From contig NZ_JAHBYG010000033.1 of assembly GCF_019636075.1 (NCBI RefSeq), positions 1-47,885 of the forward strand: DNA of 47,885 nt, in the 5' to 3' direction. Shown here piece by piece: positions 34,183 through 43,216 of this stretch (the stretch's first letter is position 1; each line of letters starts with the position of its first letter). The notes below the pieces were generated by a model. It made no database searches. It was not told the DNA's origin and saw only the letters and a list, made by a program, of their open reading frames with translations. A program made the position numbers and the translations under genes. This DNA comes from Ferrovibrio sp. GTDB taxonomy: Bacteria > Pseudomonadota > Alphaproteobacteria > Ferrovibrionales > Ferrovibrionaceae.

Positions 34183-34185
34183 GAA

Positions 34186-34326
34186 CTATTTCCCCAGCCG
34201 GTCGTTTGGAATCGTCTTTTCCACCTTTGCGGAGGGCGCCGGGATATTCCAGGTCACCAGGAATACACCACCGGCCACCACCAAAAGCAGCAGTAAACCG
34301 ATAAAAATAGTCAGAAGGCGGGTCAT
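34186..34326 (-). CDS. Small single-pass membrane protein (46 aa)
   Basis: Not a long ORF but well supported by position. The start at 34326 gives a hydrophobic helix (about residues 4-25, LLTIFIGLLLLLVVAGGVFL) followed by a short polar tail ending DRLGK. The stop lies 3 bp before the start of the large secreted protein gene. Topology is probably one N-terminal membrane helix with the tail outside. The ribosome site is weak (GGAG 12 nt upstream). Function is unknown; tight linkage suggests it works with, or helps translate, the next gene. Confidence 0.7.
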   Translation of the reverse strand: MTRLLTIFIGLLLLLVVAGGVFLVTWNIPAPSAKVEKTIPNDRLGK

Positions 34327-34473
34327 GGGATACGGCAACTCCGGAAGCGGCTTGCGGACATGCGGTGAAAAAGCTGTGGCTGTGTTGGCTTAAATTCGGG
34401 CGCCCGCCACGCCGAAGGGCGCCCCGCGTTGGATTTACGGCACGATTTCAGTATTCTAGCCCTACACCCCCCA

Positions 34474-34495
34474 TGAGGCAATCGTGAGGCAATCG
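34474..34495. repeat. Tandem 11-bp direct repeat
   Basis: TGAGGCAATCG occurs twice back to back, 53 bp before the aroK start. It may be a slippage duplication or a pair of protein-binding half-sites in the divergent promoter region. Confidence 0.6.
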
Positions 34496-34547
34496 GCGGG
34501 CGGCTTCGTGGCCGTATCCAGATGCAGCGCCGCCATAGAGGAAGCTA

Positions 34548-35174
34548 GTGAACGCCCCGGCAGAAACGATTGAGGCCTTGCAGGCCCAGGACGTGGAGTC
34601 CGATGCTCCGCAGAAAAGCCATGCTCCCCTGAAGAGTTTGGTGCTGGTGGGGCTGATGGGGGCGGGCAAAAGCTCGGTAGGCAAGCGCCTGGCCAGCCGG
34701 CTGGGTCTGCCGTTTTTCGATGCCGATGCGGAAATCGAACGCGCCGCCGGCGCCAGTATCCCGGATATTTTTGCCGAACATGGCGAGGCTGCCTTCCGCG
34801 ATGGCGAGCGCCGGGTGATTGCCCGGCTGCTGGATCAGTCGCCCATCGTGTTGGCCACCGGCGGCGGCGCCTTCATGAATGATGACACCCGTGCCCGCAT
34901 CCGCGCATGCGGTTTTTCGATCTGGCTGAAGGCCGAACTGGATGTGCTGGTGCGGCGCACCGCCCGGCGCAGCAACCGGCCGCTGCTGCATGCCGGCGAT
35001 CCGCGCAGCATTCTGGAAACATTGATGGCCCAGCGCTATCCGATCTATGCCGAAGCCGATCTGACGGTGATAACCGGCGATGGCCCGCATGAGGATGTGG
35101 TGGAGCGCATCATCGCCGCCCTGCCGCCGGCCTATCTCACTTTACGCGCCGCCCGGGACCATGCCGATGACTGA
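34548..35174 (+). CDS. aroK: Shikimate kinase
   Basis: 208 residues. Walker A GLMGAGKSSVGKRLASRLGL near residue 35, the shikimate-binding FFDADAEIE with its Asp, RDGERRVI and VLATGGGAF. It phosphorylates shikimate with ATP in aromatic amino-acid synthesis. About 30 extra N-terminal residues precede the P-loop, as in many alphaproteobacterial enzymes. GTG start with AGGAAG just upstream. The following aroB gene overlaps its end by 8 bp. Confidence 0.96.
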   Translation: MNAPAETIEALQAQDVESDAPQKSHAPLKSLVLVGLMGAGKSSVGKRLASRLGLPFFDADAEIERAAGASIPDIFAEHGEAAFRDGERRVIARLLDQSPIVLATGGGAFMNDDTRARIRACGFSIWLKAELDVLVRRTARRSNRPLLHAGDPRSILETLMAQRYPIYAEADLTVITGDGPHEDVVERIIAALPPAYLTLRAARDHADD

Positions 35175-36333
35175 CCGTATCGTATCCGTCAATCTCGGCC
35201 AGCGCGGCTATGATATCTATGTCGGCAGCGGCCTCACCGCACGCGCCGGGGCGCTGATCGCGCCGTTGCTGGCGCGGCCGCAGGTGGTGATCGTCACCGA
35301 CGAGAATGTCGCGCCGCGCCGTCTGGCGCCGCTGCAGGCTGCGCTGGATACTGCCGGCATCGGCCATGATGCGATCATTCTGCCGCCGGGCGAGGGGCAG
35401 AAAAGCTTCGCCGGGCTGGAGCGGCTTTGCGATGCGCTGCTGGCCCGCAAGGTGGAACGCCGCGACAAGGTGATCGCGCTGGGCGGCGGCGTGATCGGCG
35501 ACCTGGTGGGCTTTGCCTGTTCGATCCTGCGGCGCGGCACGGATTTCATCCAGATACCCACCACGCTGCTGGCCCAGGTGGATTCCTCGGTGGGCGGCAA
35601 GACCGCGATCAACGTGAAATACGGCAAGAACCTGCTGGGTGCGTTTCATCAGCCGCGCCTGGTGCTGGCCGATGTGGATGCATTGGACAGCCTGCCGCCG
35701 CGCGAATTGCGTGCAGGCTATGCCGAGGTGGTGAAATACGGCTTGTTGGGCGATGCCGATTTCTTCGCCTGGCTTGAGCAGCATGGCGAAGCTCTGCTGG
35801 CCGGCGATACGGCTTTGCGTATCGAGGCCGTGGCGCGCTGCTGTGCCCATAAAGCCCGCATCGTGATGGCCGACGAACGCGAAGAGGGCGAACGCGCCCT
35901 GCTCAATCTGGGCCATACATTCGGCCATGCGCTGGAAGCCGAAACCGGCTATTCCGCCCGCCTGCTGCATGGCGAGGGCGTTGCCATCGGCATGGCCCTG
36001 GCTTTCAAGCTTTCGGCCAAATTGGGCCTGTGCGATGCCGCCTTGCCCGCCCGTGTTATCGCGCATTTGCGCCGCTGCGCCATGCCGGCCGGTATCGGCG
36101 ATGTGGATGGTGCGGCCGGTTTCGATGCCGAAACCCTGCTGGCCCACATGGGGCAAGACAAGAAGGTGCGCGCCGGCCAGCTGGTTTTCATCCTGGCCGA
36201 AGCCATCGGCCGCGCGGTGATCCGCGACGATGTGAGCAAGGATGCCGTGCTGGCGCTGCTGAACGAGGAATTGGCGGCCATTGCCGGCCCAGGCCCAGTT
36301 CCTGGCCATAACACCCTTCGGAAAGCGCGATGA
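35167..36333 (+). CDS. aroB: 3-dehydroquinate synthase
   Basis: 388 residues. NAD-binding ALGGGVIGDLVGFACSILRRG, QIPTTLLAQVDSSVGGKTAI, ELRAGYAEVVKYGLLGD, the zinc-site region LNLGHTFGHALEAETGY and LLHGEGVAIGMALA. It converts DAHP to 3-dehydroquinate in the shikimate pathway. The start at 35167 overlaps aroK by 8 bp; a second ATG at 35161 is equally in frame. It ends with a 4-bp ATGA overlap with the next gene, giving a coupled three-gene unit. Confidence 0.96.
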   Translation: MTDRIVSVNLGQRGYDIYVGSGLTARAGALIAPLLARPQVVIVTDENVAPRRLAPLQAALDTAGIGHDAIILPPGEGQKSFAGLERLCDALLARKVERRDKVIALGGGVIGDLVGFACSILRRGTDFIQIPTTLLAQVDSSVGGKTAINVKYGKNLLGAFHQPRLVLADVDALDSLPPRELRAGYAEVVKYGLLGDADFFAWLEQHGEALLAGDTALRIEAVARCCAHKARIVMADEREEGERALLNLGHTFGHALEAETGYSARLLHGEGVAIGMALAFKLSAKLGLCDAALPARVIAHLRRCAMPAGIGDVDGAAGFDAETLLAHMGQDKKVRAGQLVFILAEAIGRAVIRDDVSKDAVLALLNEELAAIAGPGPVPGHNTLRKAR

Positions 36334-37625
36334 CCGAATTCGGCCTATGGCTGTCGCTGGGCGGCATTATCCTGCTGCTGCTGCTGTCTGCGCTGTTTTC
36401 GATGAGCGAAACCGGCATGACCGCTTCTTCGGAGGCGCGGATCGGGTTCCTGGCCAATCAGGGCAACAAAAGCGCCAAACGGGTGCAGAAATTGCTCGCC
36501 CAGCGCGACAAGCTGATTTCTTCGATCCTGCTCGGCAATAACGCGGTCAACATCCTGGCATCGTCGCTGGCTACCAGCGCGCTGATCGGCCTGTTCGGCG
36601 ATGTGGGCGTTGCCTATGCCACGGTGGCGATGACGATACTGGTGCTGATTTTCGGCGAGGTGATGCCCAAGACCTATGCCATCAACCGGCCCGAGCGGGT
36701 GGCGGTTTTGCTCGCGCCGTTCATCTATCGCTTCGTGCGCCTGCTGGCGCCGTTGGTCAACGTGGTGCAAATGATATGCGTGCTGGCGTTGCGCGCATTC
36801 GGTGTGCGTATCTCGCGCGATACCTCGATGACCGCCAGCGAGGAAATCCGCTCCACCCTGCAATTGCATGCCGAGAGCGGGGCGATGGTGAAGCATGAGC
36901 GCGATATGCTCGGCTCCATCCTCGATCTCGATGAAGTGCCGGTTGGCGATGTGATGGTGCATCGCCGCAGCATGGAAATGCTGGATGCGGATCTGCCGCC
37001 CGATGAATTCGTGCGTCAGGTATTGGCCTCCAGCCATACCCGCATCCCGGTCTGGCGCGGCGAGCCGGAAAACGTGGTGGGCGTGCTGCATGCCAAGGAT
37101 CTGCTGCGTGCGCTTTCTGCCTGCGAATTCAAACCCGAAAAACTCGATCTCGGCCAACTGCTGCAAACGCCATGGTTCGTGCCCGATACCACCACTTTGC
37201 GCGAACAGCTCAATGCCTTCCGTCATCGCCGGGCGCATTTCGCCCTGGTGGTGGATGAATACGGCGCCATCATGGGCCTGGTGACGCTGGAAGACATCCT
37301 GGAGGAGATCGTCGGCGATATCCGCGACGAACATGATCCAGCCCAACGCGGCCTGCGGCTACAACCCGATGGTTCGCTGCTGGTGGATGGCGCCACCACG
37401 ATCCGCGACCTCAACCGGCAATTCGACTGGCACCTGCCCGACGACGATGCCACCACCATCGCCGGTCTGGTGCTGCACGAGGCGCAGGTGGTACCCGAAC
37501 CCGGCCAGGTTTTCGTATTCCACGATTTCCGCTTCGAAGTGTTGCGCCGCCAGGGCAACCGCATCACCCATTTGCGCATGACGCCGCCGGCGCCGCGCAA
37601 CGACAAGGCCGATCCGGCCGATTGA
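36330..37625 (+). CDS. CNNM/HlyC-CorC family transporter (DUF21-CBS-CorC)
   Basis: 431 residues. An N-terminal four-helix DUF21 domain (ALFSMSETGMTASSEARIGF; LLGNNAVNILASSLATSALI; FGEVMPKTYAINRPERVAVL) is followed by two CBS domains (VMVHRRSMEMLDADLPPDEF; ALVVDEYGAIMGLVTLEDIL). A C-terminal CorC_HlyC domain ends the protein. The family exports or regulates Mg2+/Co2+ and related ions, with CBS domains sensing nucleotides. It is the standard third gene after aroB in alphaproteobacteria, although no biochemical link to the shikimate pathway is known. Confidence 0.93.
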   Translation: MTEFGLWLSLGGIILLLLLSALFSMSETGMTASSEARIGFLANQGNKSAKRVQKLLAQRDKLISSILLGNNAVNILASSLATSALIGLFGDVGVAYATVAMTILVLIFGEVMPKTYAINRPERVAVLLAPFIYRFVRLLAPLVNVVQMICVLALRAFGVRISRDTSMTASEEIRSTLQLHAESGAMVKHERDMLGSILDLDEVPVGDVMVHRRSMEMLDADLPPDEFVRQVLASSHTRIPVWRGEPENVVGVLHAKDLLRALSACEFKPEKLDLGQLLQTPWFVPDTTTLREQLNAFRHRRAHFALVVDEYGAIMGLVTLEDILEEIVGDIRDEHDPAQRGLRLQPDGSLLVDGATTIRDLNRQFDWHLPDDDATTIAGLVLHEAQVVPEPGQVFVFHDFRFEVLRRQGNRITHLRMTPPAPRNDKADPAD

Positions 37626-37632
37626 GACACGA

Positions 37633-38514
37633 ATGCTGCTTGATATTTTTAATGTGATTGCGCCGATCTTCGTGTTGGCCGGCATCGGTTTCATCTGGTC
37701 GAAACGCGGCAAGCCGTTTCCGGTGGAGGCGGTCAGCCTGCTGGTGACGCAGATCGGCACGCCTTGCCTGGTGCTGTCTGCCTTGCTGAAGGCGGATGTG
37801 GATAGCGGCATGCTGGCGCAATTGGCGCTGCTTTCTTCGCTGGCCCTGCTCAGCTTTGCTGCGGTCGGCTGGCTGGCGTTGCGGATGCTCAAGCTGCCGG
37901 TGCGGGATTTTCTGCCGGCGCTCACCTTTCCCAATAATGGCAATGCCGGCTTGTCGCTGTGTATGTTCGCCTATGGCGCGCCGGGCCTGGCGATGGGGCT
38001 GGTTTTCTTCACCATCTGCTCGGTGGCGAATTTTTCCTTCGGCCAGGCGATTGCCGCCGGGCGTCTGAGCGGCCGCGAATTGCTGCGGATTCCGGTGGTC
38101 TATGCCGTGGTGCTGGCCGCGCTGGGCAAGTATTTCGCCTTCGTGCCGCCGGCCTGGGTGATGCGCAGCCTGGATACCGCCGGCGGCATCGCGATTCCGT
38201 TGATGCTGCTGATGCTGGGCGTGTCGCTCGCCAGCCTGAAAGTGTCGGACCTTGCCGTGGCCGCCAAGCTGACCGTGCTGCGCCTGGGCCTTGGCGTGGC
38301 GGTGGGCCTCGGCCTGGTCTGGTTGTTCGACCTGGAAGGCGTGGCGCGCGGCACCATGCTGATCCAATGCGCTATGCCGGTGGCGGTGATCAACTTCGTG
38401 TTCGCCGCGCGCCATGGCCGCGATGCGCCCGCCGTGGCCGGCCTGGTGGTGGTGTCCACCCTGCTCAGCTTCGCCACCCTGCCGCTGCTGATGTATCTGG
38501 TGCTGGGCGAATAG
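37633..38514 (+). CDS. AEC-family (auxin efflux carrier-like) transporter
   Basis: 293 residues with about 10 hydrophobic helices. The N-terminal half has FVLAGIGFIWSKRGKPFPVE, VTQIGTPCLVLSALLK and LTFPNNGNAGLSLCMFAYG. The conserved C-terminal half has GVSLASLKVSDL and LIQCAMPVAVINFVFAARHG. Bacterial members move organic acids such as malate or malonate; the substrate here is unknown. It starts 7 bp after the previous stop codon and so is probably in the aroK operon. Confidence 0.88.
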   Translation: MLLDIFNVIAPIFVLAGIGFIWSKRGKPFPVEAVSLLVTQIGTPCLVLSALLKADVDSGMLAQLALLSSLALLSFAAVGWLALRMLKLPVRDFLPALTFPNNGNAGLSLCMFAYGAPGLAMGLVFFTICSVANFSFGQAIAAGRLSGRELLRIPVVYAVVLAALGKYFAFVPPAWVMRSLDTAGGIAIPLMLLMLGVSLASLKVSDLAVAAKLTVLRLGLGVAVGLGLVWLFDLEGVARGTMLIQCAMPVAVINFVFAARHGRDAPAVAGLVVVSTLLSFATLPLLMYLVLGE

Positions 38515-38517
38515 GGA

Positions 38518-38748
38518 TTAATTCGGTTCTTCGATCCCTGAGGCGGCCATGTAATAGGCCAGGATGGCGGAGCGCAGGCGGCTGGTCAGGGTGCGCTCAT
38601 GGCGATGCGGGTCGGCCAGCACGCGGGCCGCGAAATCATGGCGATCCAGGCCCTCGCGGCGGCAGATCAGGGCCAGGGCCTGCCATTCCAGGGGCGCCAG
38701 CCGCACGCTGGTGCGGCCATGGCTGAGCCGGATATTGCGGGTGATCAT
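38518..38748 (-). CDS. Ribbon-helix-helix domain protein
   Basis: 76 residues from the ATG at 38748. RNIRLSHGRTSVRLAPLEWQ starts the ribbon; the helices continue ALALICRREGLDRHDFAARV, then LRSAILAYYMAAS. This is the alphaproteobacterial RHH_4-type fold, which usually binds DNA as a dimer. The target is unknown. Residues encoded upstream to the in-frame ATG at 38850 are Ser/Pro-rich and unlike the family. Neither start has a strong ribosome site. It is convergent with the AEC gene, 3 bp apart. Confidence 0.75.
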   Translation of the reverse strand: MITRNIRLSHGRTSVRLAPLEWQALALICRREGLDRHDFAARVLADPHRHERTLTSRLRSAILAYYMAASGIEEPN

Positions 38749-38870
38749 GCTGGTGCGTGAGGGAACAGCCTTCGATACACTCGGCCGAGGAGTATCTCCC
38801 GGGGAAGTGGGTTCGATGACGGACTGTCGCAACGTTAACATACACAACATTTAATATATGCCGCGTATTC

Positions 38871-38890
38871 AATCAATCTATTAGTTGATT
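38871..38890. repeat. AT-rich 6-bp dyad
   Basis: AATCAA-N8-TTGATT in an AT-rich stretch (38830-38910) between the RHH gene and bolA. Orientation is opposite to an Fnr box. It could be an operator for the RHH protein. Confidence 0.35.
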
Positions 38891-38963
38891 AATGAGAACT
38901 AAAAAATACGCGCAGGGGAATATTCCCAGTCACCTTATCCGAACCGGATGGATATCGCGGTTT

Positions 38964-39248
38964 TTAGCGCTTTGCGGCTTCTTCGGGGGTCAATGTGGTG
39001 AGCGCCAGGGCATGCACCGGATGACGCAATTCCTCGGCCAGGATGCCATAGACCAGGCGTTGCCGGGCCACCCGGTTCAGGCCGCCGAATTTCGCCGAAA
39101 CCACCGCCACGGCGAAGTGGGTTTCGCCCGCCGGCAGGCCCTTGGCGCCGGCATGGCCGGCATGGTGGGAGGATTGATCCTCGATTTCCAGCAATTCAGG
39201 CACTAACGCCTGGGTCAGCTTGGCGCGGATCGTATCGGCGATGGACAT
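38964..39248 (-). CDS. bolA: BolA family protein
   Basis: 94 residues. IADTIRAKLTQALVPELLEI, HHAGHAGAKGLPAGETHFAV, AKFGGLNRVARQRLVYGILA and a conserved His in LRHPVHALALTTLTPEEA define BolA/IbaG. These proteins bind 2Fe-2S clusters with monothiol glutaredoxins and affect iron handling and morphology. The ATG at 39248 gives the standard length. It is divergent from the J-domain gene, the usual alphaproteobacterial arrangement. Confidence 0.93.
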   Translation of the reverse strand: MSIADTIRAKLTQALVPELLEIEDQSSHHAGHAGAKGLPAGETHFAVAVVSAKFGGLNRVARQRLVYGILAEELRHPVHALALTTLTPEEAAKR

Positions 39249-39342
39249 GCAGCCTCGTTTCTCAAGCCTTCTGGTCAAGCCTTTTGGGCAGGCATTGCTT
39301 GACCTTGCCAGAACACGGCGCTGCGGACCATACTCGCGCCCC

Positions 39343-39975
39343 ATGAGCAGATCCCGGATGGCCCGCAATATGCGATTCGTCGATCCCACGGCCCGGGTTT
39401 CCGACCAGGCCGAGGGCGCGGAACAGCATGCCCATGCGCGCGCCTGCGAATTTCCCGGCTGCCAGGGCGAAGGCCTGTATCCGGCGCCGAAAAGCCGCGA
39501 ACCGCGCGATGGCAAGCGCTGGTTCTGCCTCGCCCATGTGCGGCAATACAATGCCGGCTGGGATTTCTTCAAGGGCATGAGCCGCGACGATGTCGAGCGC
39601 TATCAGCGCGCCGATCCGCTGGGCCATCGCCCCACCTGGCCGCTCGGCAGCAAGCCGGCTTCCGAGGATACCCAGGTCTGGGTGCGCGACGATCTCGGCA
39701 TCTTGGCCGATGTGGGCGTGGTGCTGGGCCAGCCGCGGCGGCGCGACCGCGCCGAGGCGGTGTTCCACCCGCAGGAACGCGAGGCGCTGCTGGAGTTGGG
39801 TTTCGACCTTGCGGAATTGCGTCCGCCGCTGGCCTGGGCCACGATAAAGGCGCAATACAAGCAGATGGTGAAGAAATACCACCCCGACGCCAATGGCGGC
39901 GACCGCGACGCAGAGGAAAGGCTGAAAAGCATCAACCAAGCCTATGCCTACCTGGAAAGCCGGGGTTATACTTAA
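39343..39975 (+). CDS. J-domain (DnaJ-class) protein with N-terminal Cys motif
   Basis: 210 residues. The C-terminal J domain has the HPD triad in [20 protein letters not shown] (about residue 180). The N-terminal part carries [20 protein letters not shown] and [20 protein letters not shown], a C-x4-C plus C-x2-H set that could bind zinc. J proteins stimulate Hsp70 (DnaK) ATPase on specific clients. Conserved position between bolA and cobS suggests, but does not prove, a role in metallo-protein assembly. The start at 39343 is favoured by family length; upstream in-frame codons read as non-coding. Confidence 0.88.
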   Translation: MSRSRMARNMRFVDPTARVSDQAEGAEQHAHARACEFPGCQGEGLYPAPKSREPRDGKRWFCLAHVRQYNAGWDFFKGMSRDDVERYQRADPLGHRPTWPLGSKPASEDTQVWVRDDLGILADVGVVLGQPRRRDRAEAVFHPQEREALLELGFDLAELRPPLAWATIKAQYKQMVKKYHPDANGGDRDAEERLKSINQAYAYLESRGYT

Positions 39976-40048
39976 GGCCAGCTTTCCGGTATTCACCGAC
40001 CCAGACAAATCGACCCAGACAAATAGCGACATTCGCAAGAGATCAAAA

Positions 40049-41065
40049 ATGACGGCCGTTCAGACCAAGCCTGCTGCCACCCCTTTCGCCGCCGCAGGCA
40101 TGCCCGACCAACCCGACACCACGGTTTCGGTGCGCGAGGTGTTCAACATCGATAGCGACATGAAGGTGCCGGCGTTTTCGCGCGGCTCCGAGCATGTGCC
40201 GGATCTGGACAGCAGCTATCGTTTCGACCGCGACACCACGTTGGCCATCCTGGCGGGTTTTGCCTATAACCGCCGCGTGATGGTGCAGGGCTATCACGGC
40301 ACCGGCAAATCCACCCATATCGAGCAGGTGGCGGCGCGGCTGAACTGGCCCTGCGTGCGCATCAACCTCGACAGCCATATCAGCCGCATCGATCTGGTGG
40401 GCAAGGATGCCATCGTGCTGCGCGAGGGCAAGCAGGTCACCGAATTCCGCGAGGGCATTCTGCCTTGGGCGCTGCAATCGCCGGTCGCCCTGGTGTTCGA
40501 CGAATACGATGCCGGTCGCCCGGATGTGATGTTCGTGATCCAGCGCATCCTGGAAGTGGATGGCAAGCTTACCCTGCTGGATCAGAACCGCGTGATCCGC
40601 CCGCATAAGGCCTTCCGGCTGTTTTCCACCGCCAACACCATCGGCCTGGGCGACACCACCGGGCTTTATCACGGTACCCAGCAGATCAATCAGGGCCAGA
40701 TGGACCGCTGGTCGATCGTCACCACGCTGAATTATCTGCCGGCCGCCGACGAAGCCGCCATCGTGCTGGCCAAGTCGCCTGCCTACAAGACCGATGCCGA
40801 CCGCAAGGTGATCGAACGCATGGTGGCGGTGGCCGAGCTCACGCGCTCGGGCTTCATCAATGGCGATATCTCCACGGTGATGAGCCCGCGCACGGTGATC
40901 ACCTGGGCCGAGAATGCGCGCATCTTCGGCAGCGTCGGCTTCGCCTTCCGCGTCACCTTCCTCAACAAGTGCGACGAACTGGAACGCGCCAGCGTAGCCG
41001 AATATTACCAGCGCTGCTTCGGCGAGGAGCTGCCCGAGACCGCCGCCAAGACCGACCTCAAATAA
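40049..41065 (+). CDS. cobS: Aerobic cobaltochelatase subunit CobS
   Basis: 338 residues, an AAA+ MoxR-like ATPase. Walker [19 protein letters not shown] near residues 81-98, Walker [21 protein letters not shown] and sensor [20 protein letters not shown]. The N-terminal [19 protein letters not shown] is CobS-specific. With CobT it drives ATP-dependent insertion of Co2+ by CobN into hydrogenobyrinate diamide in aerobic cobalamin synthesis. CobN is not in the window. cobT follows 16 bp later. The ATG at 40049 is chosen over an upstream frame that overlaps the J-protein gene. Confidence 0.95.
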   Translation: MTAVQTKPAATPFAAAGMPDQPDTTVSVREVFNIDSDMKVPAFSRGSEHVPDLDSSYRFDRDTTLAILAGFAYNRRVMVQGYHGTGKSTHIEQVAARLNWPCVRINLDSHISRIDLVGKDAIVLREGKQVTEFREGILPWALQSPVALVFDEYDAGRPDVMFVIQRILEVDGKLTLLDQNRVIRPHKAFRLFSTANTIGLGDTTGLYHGTQQINQGQMDRWSIVTTLNYLPAADEAAIVLAKSPAYKTDADRKVIERMVAVAELTRSGFINGDISTVMSPRTVITWAENARIFGSVGFAFRVTFLNKCDELERASVAEYYQRCFGEELPETAAKTDLK

Positions 41066-41081
41066 GGGTCTCGTTGCCGCG

Positions 41082-42953
41082 ATGGCCAACAAGCCGGAAA
41101 GTCCGACCGAACCGTTCAAGCGCGCGCTGACCAATGTCACGCGCGCCATGTCGGGCGAGCGCGAATTGCAGGTCAGCTTCGGGCCGGAAAGCCCCGGGCT
41201 GCGCGGCAAGCGTGCGCGCCTGCCGGTGCCGGGCCGCGATCTGCCGGCCGCCGAAGTAGCGCAAATGCGCGGTCTGGCCGATTCCATGGCACTGCGGCTG
41301 CGTCATCACGACGAATCCCTGCATAGCCGCCTGCTGCCCCATGGCGGCACGGCGCGCGCGGTGTTCGATGCCGTCGAGCAGGCCCGCGTGGAAGCCATCG
41401 GCAGCAATCGCATGCCGGGCGTGGCGCAAAATCTCACCGCCGCTTTGGAAGAACGCTGCAAAAGCCGCGGCTTCGCCAAGGTGAAGGATCGTTCCGAGGC
41501 GCCCCTGGCCGAAGCGGTCGGCCTGATCGCACGCGAGCGCCTCACCGGCCAGCCCGTGCCCGATACCGCGCGCACCATGGTGGATATGTGGCGCGAAGTG
41601 ATCGAGCAGAAGGGCGGCGCCGATCTCGACAAACTGTGCAACGCCGTGGCCGATCAGCGCGCCTTTGCCAAGCTGGCGCGCAAGCTGATCAAGGATCTCG
41701 ATCTCGCCGAGGATGAAGACGGCGACCTCGACGACGAGTCCGAGAGCGAGGATCAGGAAAACCAAGGCCAGCAGCCGCAGAGCCAGTCGGAAGGCGAAAG
41801 CGGCGAGGAAGGCGAGGCGTCGTCCGGCGAACAGAGCGCGGAAGCATCGGATGCCGCCGGCGGCGATGCCGCCGAGATGGAAGCCGAAGCCGGCATGGAG
41901 CAACAAGTTGCCGGTTCGGGCGAAGAGGCCGGCAAGGGCCGCCGCCCGCCCACCAATGAAATGGGCGCTGATCGCAAGGAAGCCGCCTACAAGGCCTTCA
42001 CCAAGCAGTTCGATGAAGTGGTGGATGCCGACGACCTTTGCGATGCCGAGGAACTCGCGCGCCTGCGCAATCATCTGGATCAGCAGCTCAATCATCTGCA
42101 AAGCGTGGTGGGCCGCCTGGCCAACCGGCTGCAGCGCCGCCTGCTGGCCAAACAGACCCGCACCTGGGATTTCGATCTCGAGGAAGGCATTCTCGATGCG
42201 GCGCGGCTGGCGCGTATCGTGGCCAATCCGATGCTGCCGCTCAGCTACAAGGAAGAGAAGGAAACCGATTTCCGCGACACGGTCGTGTCGCTGCTGATCG
42301 ATAATTCCGGCTCGATGCGCGGCCGCCCGATCACCGTTGCCGCCATGTGCGCCGATATCCTGGCCCGCACGCTGGAGCGCTGCTCGGTGAAGGTGGAGAT
42401 TCTGGGCTTCACCACCCGGGCCTGGAAGGGCGGCCAAAGCCGCGAGAAATGGCTGACCGACAACAAGCCCGCACAGCCCGGCCGTCTCAACGATCTGCGC
42501 CATATCGTCTACAAGGGCGCCGACGCGCCCTGGCGCCGCGCACGCCGCAATCTCGGCCTGATGTTGCGCGAGGGCCTGCTGAAAGAGAATATCGATGGCG
42601 AGGCGCTGATGTGGGCGCATGACCGGCTGATCGGCCGGCCAGAACAGCGCCGCATCCTGATGGTGATTTCCGATGGCGCGCCGGTGGACGACAGCACGCT
42701 GTCGGTCAATCCCGGCAATTATCTCGACAAGCATCTGCGCGAAACCATCGACTGGATCGAACGCCGCTCGCCGGTGGAAATCACCGCCATCGGCATCGGC
42801 CATGACGTGACCCGCTATTACAAGCGCGCCGTCACCATCGTGGATGCCGAGCAGTTGGGCGGCGTGATGATGGAACGCCTGGCAGAGCTGTTCGAGGATG
42901 ATCCCGGCGCCAAGGGCGTACCCGGCAGACCGGTGCGCCGCCGGGCGGCATAG
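41082..42953 (+). CDS. cobT: Aerobic cobaltochelatase subunit CobT
   Basis: 623 residues. The N-terminal CobT domain includes [21 protein letters not shown] very acidic, Gln/Ser/Glu-rich linker covers about residues 208-285. The C-terminal VWA domain has the MIDAS motif D407-x-S-G-S in [20 protein letters not shown] and continues with [14 protein letters not shown]. It partners CobS in a chelatase motor analogous to BchI/BchD. Immediately after its stop codon the DNA carries nested direct repeats that duplicate the last codons. Confidence 0.95.
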   Translation: MANKPESPTEPFKRALTNVTRAMSGERELQVSFGPESPGLRGKRARLPVPGRDLPAAEVAQMRGLADSMALRLRHHDESLHSRLLPHGGTARAVFDAVEQARVEAIGSNRMPGVAQNLTAALEERCKSRGFAKVKDRSEAPLAEAVGLIARERLTGQPVPDTARTMVDMWREVIEQKGGADLDKLCNAVADQRAFAKLARKLIKDLDLAEDEDGDLDDESESEDQENQGQQPQSQSEGESGEEGEASSGEQSAEASDAAGGDAAEMEAEAGMEQQVAGSGEEAGKGRRPPTNEMGADRKEAAYKAFTKQFDEVVDADDLCDAEELARLRNHLDQQLNHLQSVVGRLANRLQRRLLAKQTRTWDFDLEEGILDAARLARIVANPMLPLSYKEEKETDFRDTVVSLLIDNSGSMRGRPITVAAMCADILARTLERCSVKVEILGFTTRAWKGGQSREKWLTDNKPAQPGRLNDLRHIVYKGADAPWRRARRNLGLMLREGLLKENIDGEALMWAHDRLIGRPEQRRILMVISDGAPVDDSTLSVNPGNYLDKHLRETIDWIERRSPVEITAIGIGHDVTRYYKRAVTIVDAEQLGGVMMERLAELFEDDPGAKGVPGRPVRRRAA

Positions 42954-42998
42954 GAGCCGGGCGGCATAGACGCCGTGCTGAAGAGACGCCGTGCTGAA
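42941..42998. repeat. Nested short direct repeats at the cobT end
   Basis: CCGGGCGGCATAG occurs at 42941-42953 and 42957-42969. AGACGCCGTGCTGAA occurs at 42968-42982 and 42984-42998. The first pair duplicates the cobT stop codon. These are probably slippage duplications. Confidence 0.8.
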
Positions 42999-43073
42999 TG
43001 GATGGCTGGCTGAAGCAGGCGGAACGATTTAGCCGCTTGACGCCCGACCGTATTGGAGTCAAAACAGCGTTGC

Positions 43074-43134
43074 ATTCGTGGTGATTTGAGCCGACCGGCT
43101 TGCGGACCACGTTAAACAATCCGCTAAAAGGTCG
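43074..43134 (+). promoter_or_regulatory. SAM-II riboswitch
   Basis: The sequence matches the SAM-II consensus: P1 arms CGTGGT (43077-43082) and ACCACG (43106-43111) enclosing GATTTGAGCCG and GGCTTGCGG, then the conserved GTTAAACAA and GCTAAAAGG tail that forms the pseudoknot. SAM-II occurs upstream of methionine genes in alphaproteobacteria and binds S-adenosylmethionine to lower expression. It sits before metZ, as expected. Confidence 0.93.
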
Positions 43135-43146
43135 GGTGGCTTATCG

Positions 43147-43177
43147 AAGCCCCGGGCCTTTTGGCGCGGGGCTTTTT
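43147..43177 (+). terminator. Intrinsic terminator between SAM-II and metZ
   Basis: An 8-bp stem AAGCCCCG/CGGGGCTT (arms 43147-43154 and 43167-43174), with further inner pairing GCC/GGC around a TTTT loop, ending in five T. Its position right after the riboswitch and 40 bp before metZ makes it the likely expression platform, so control would be by premature termination. Confidence 0.85.
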
Positions 43178-43216
43178 GCATTTTGACCCGGCATCGGCCG
43201 GGCGGGAGCGTGAGTG

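Noticed and set aside
41058..42803. Long minus-strand frame opposite cobT
   Set aside because: Hydrophobic runs arise from the acidic CobT linker read backwards; CobT motifs are unambiguous.
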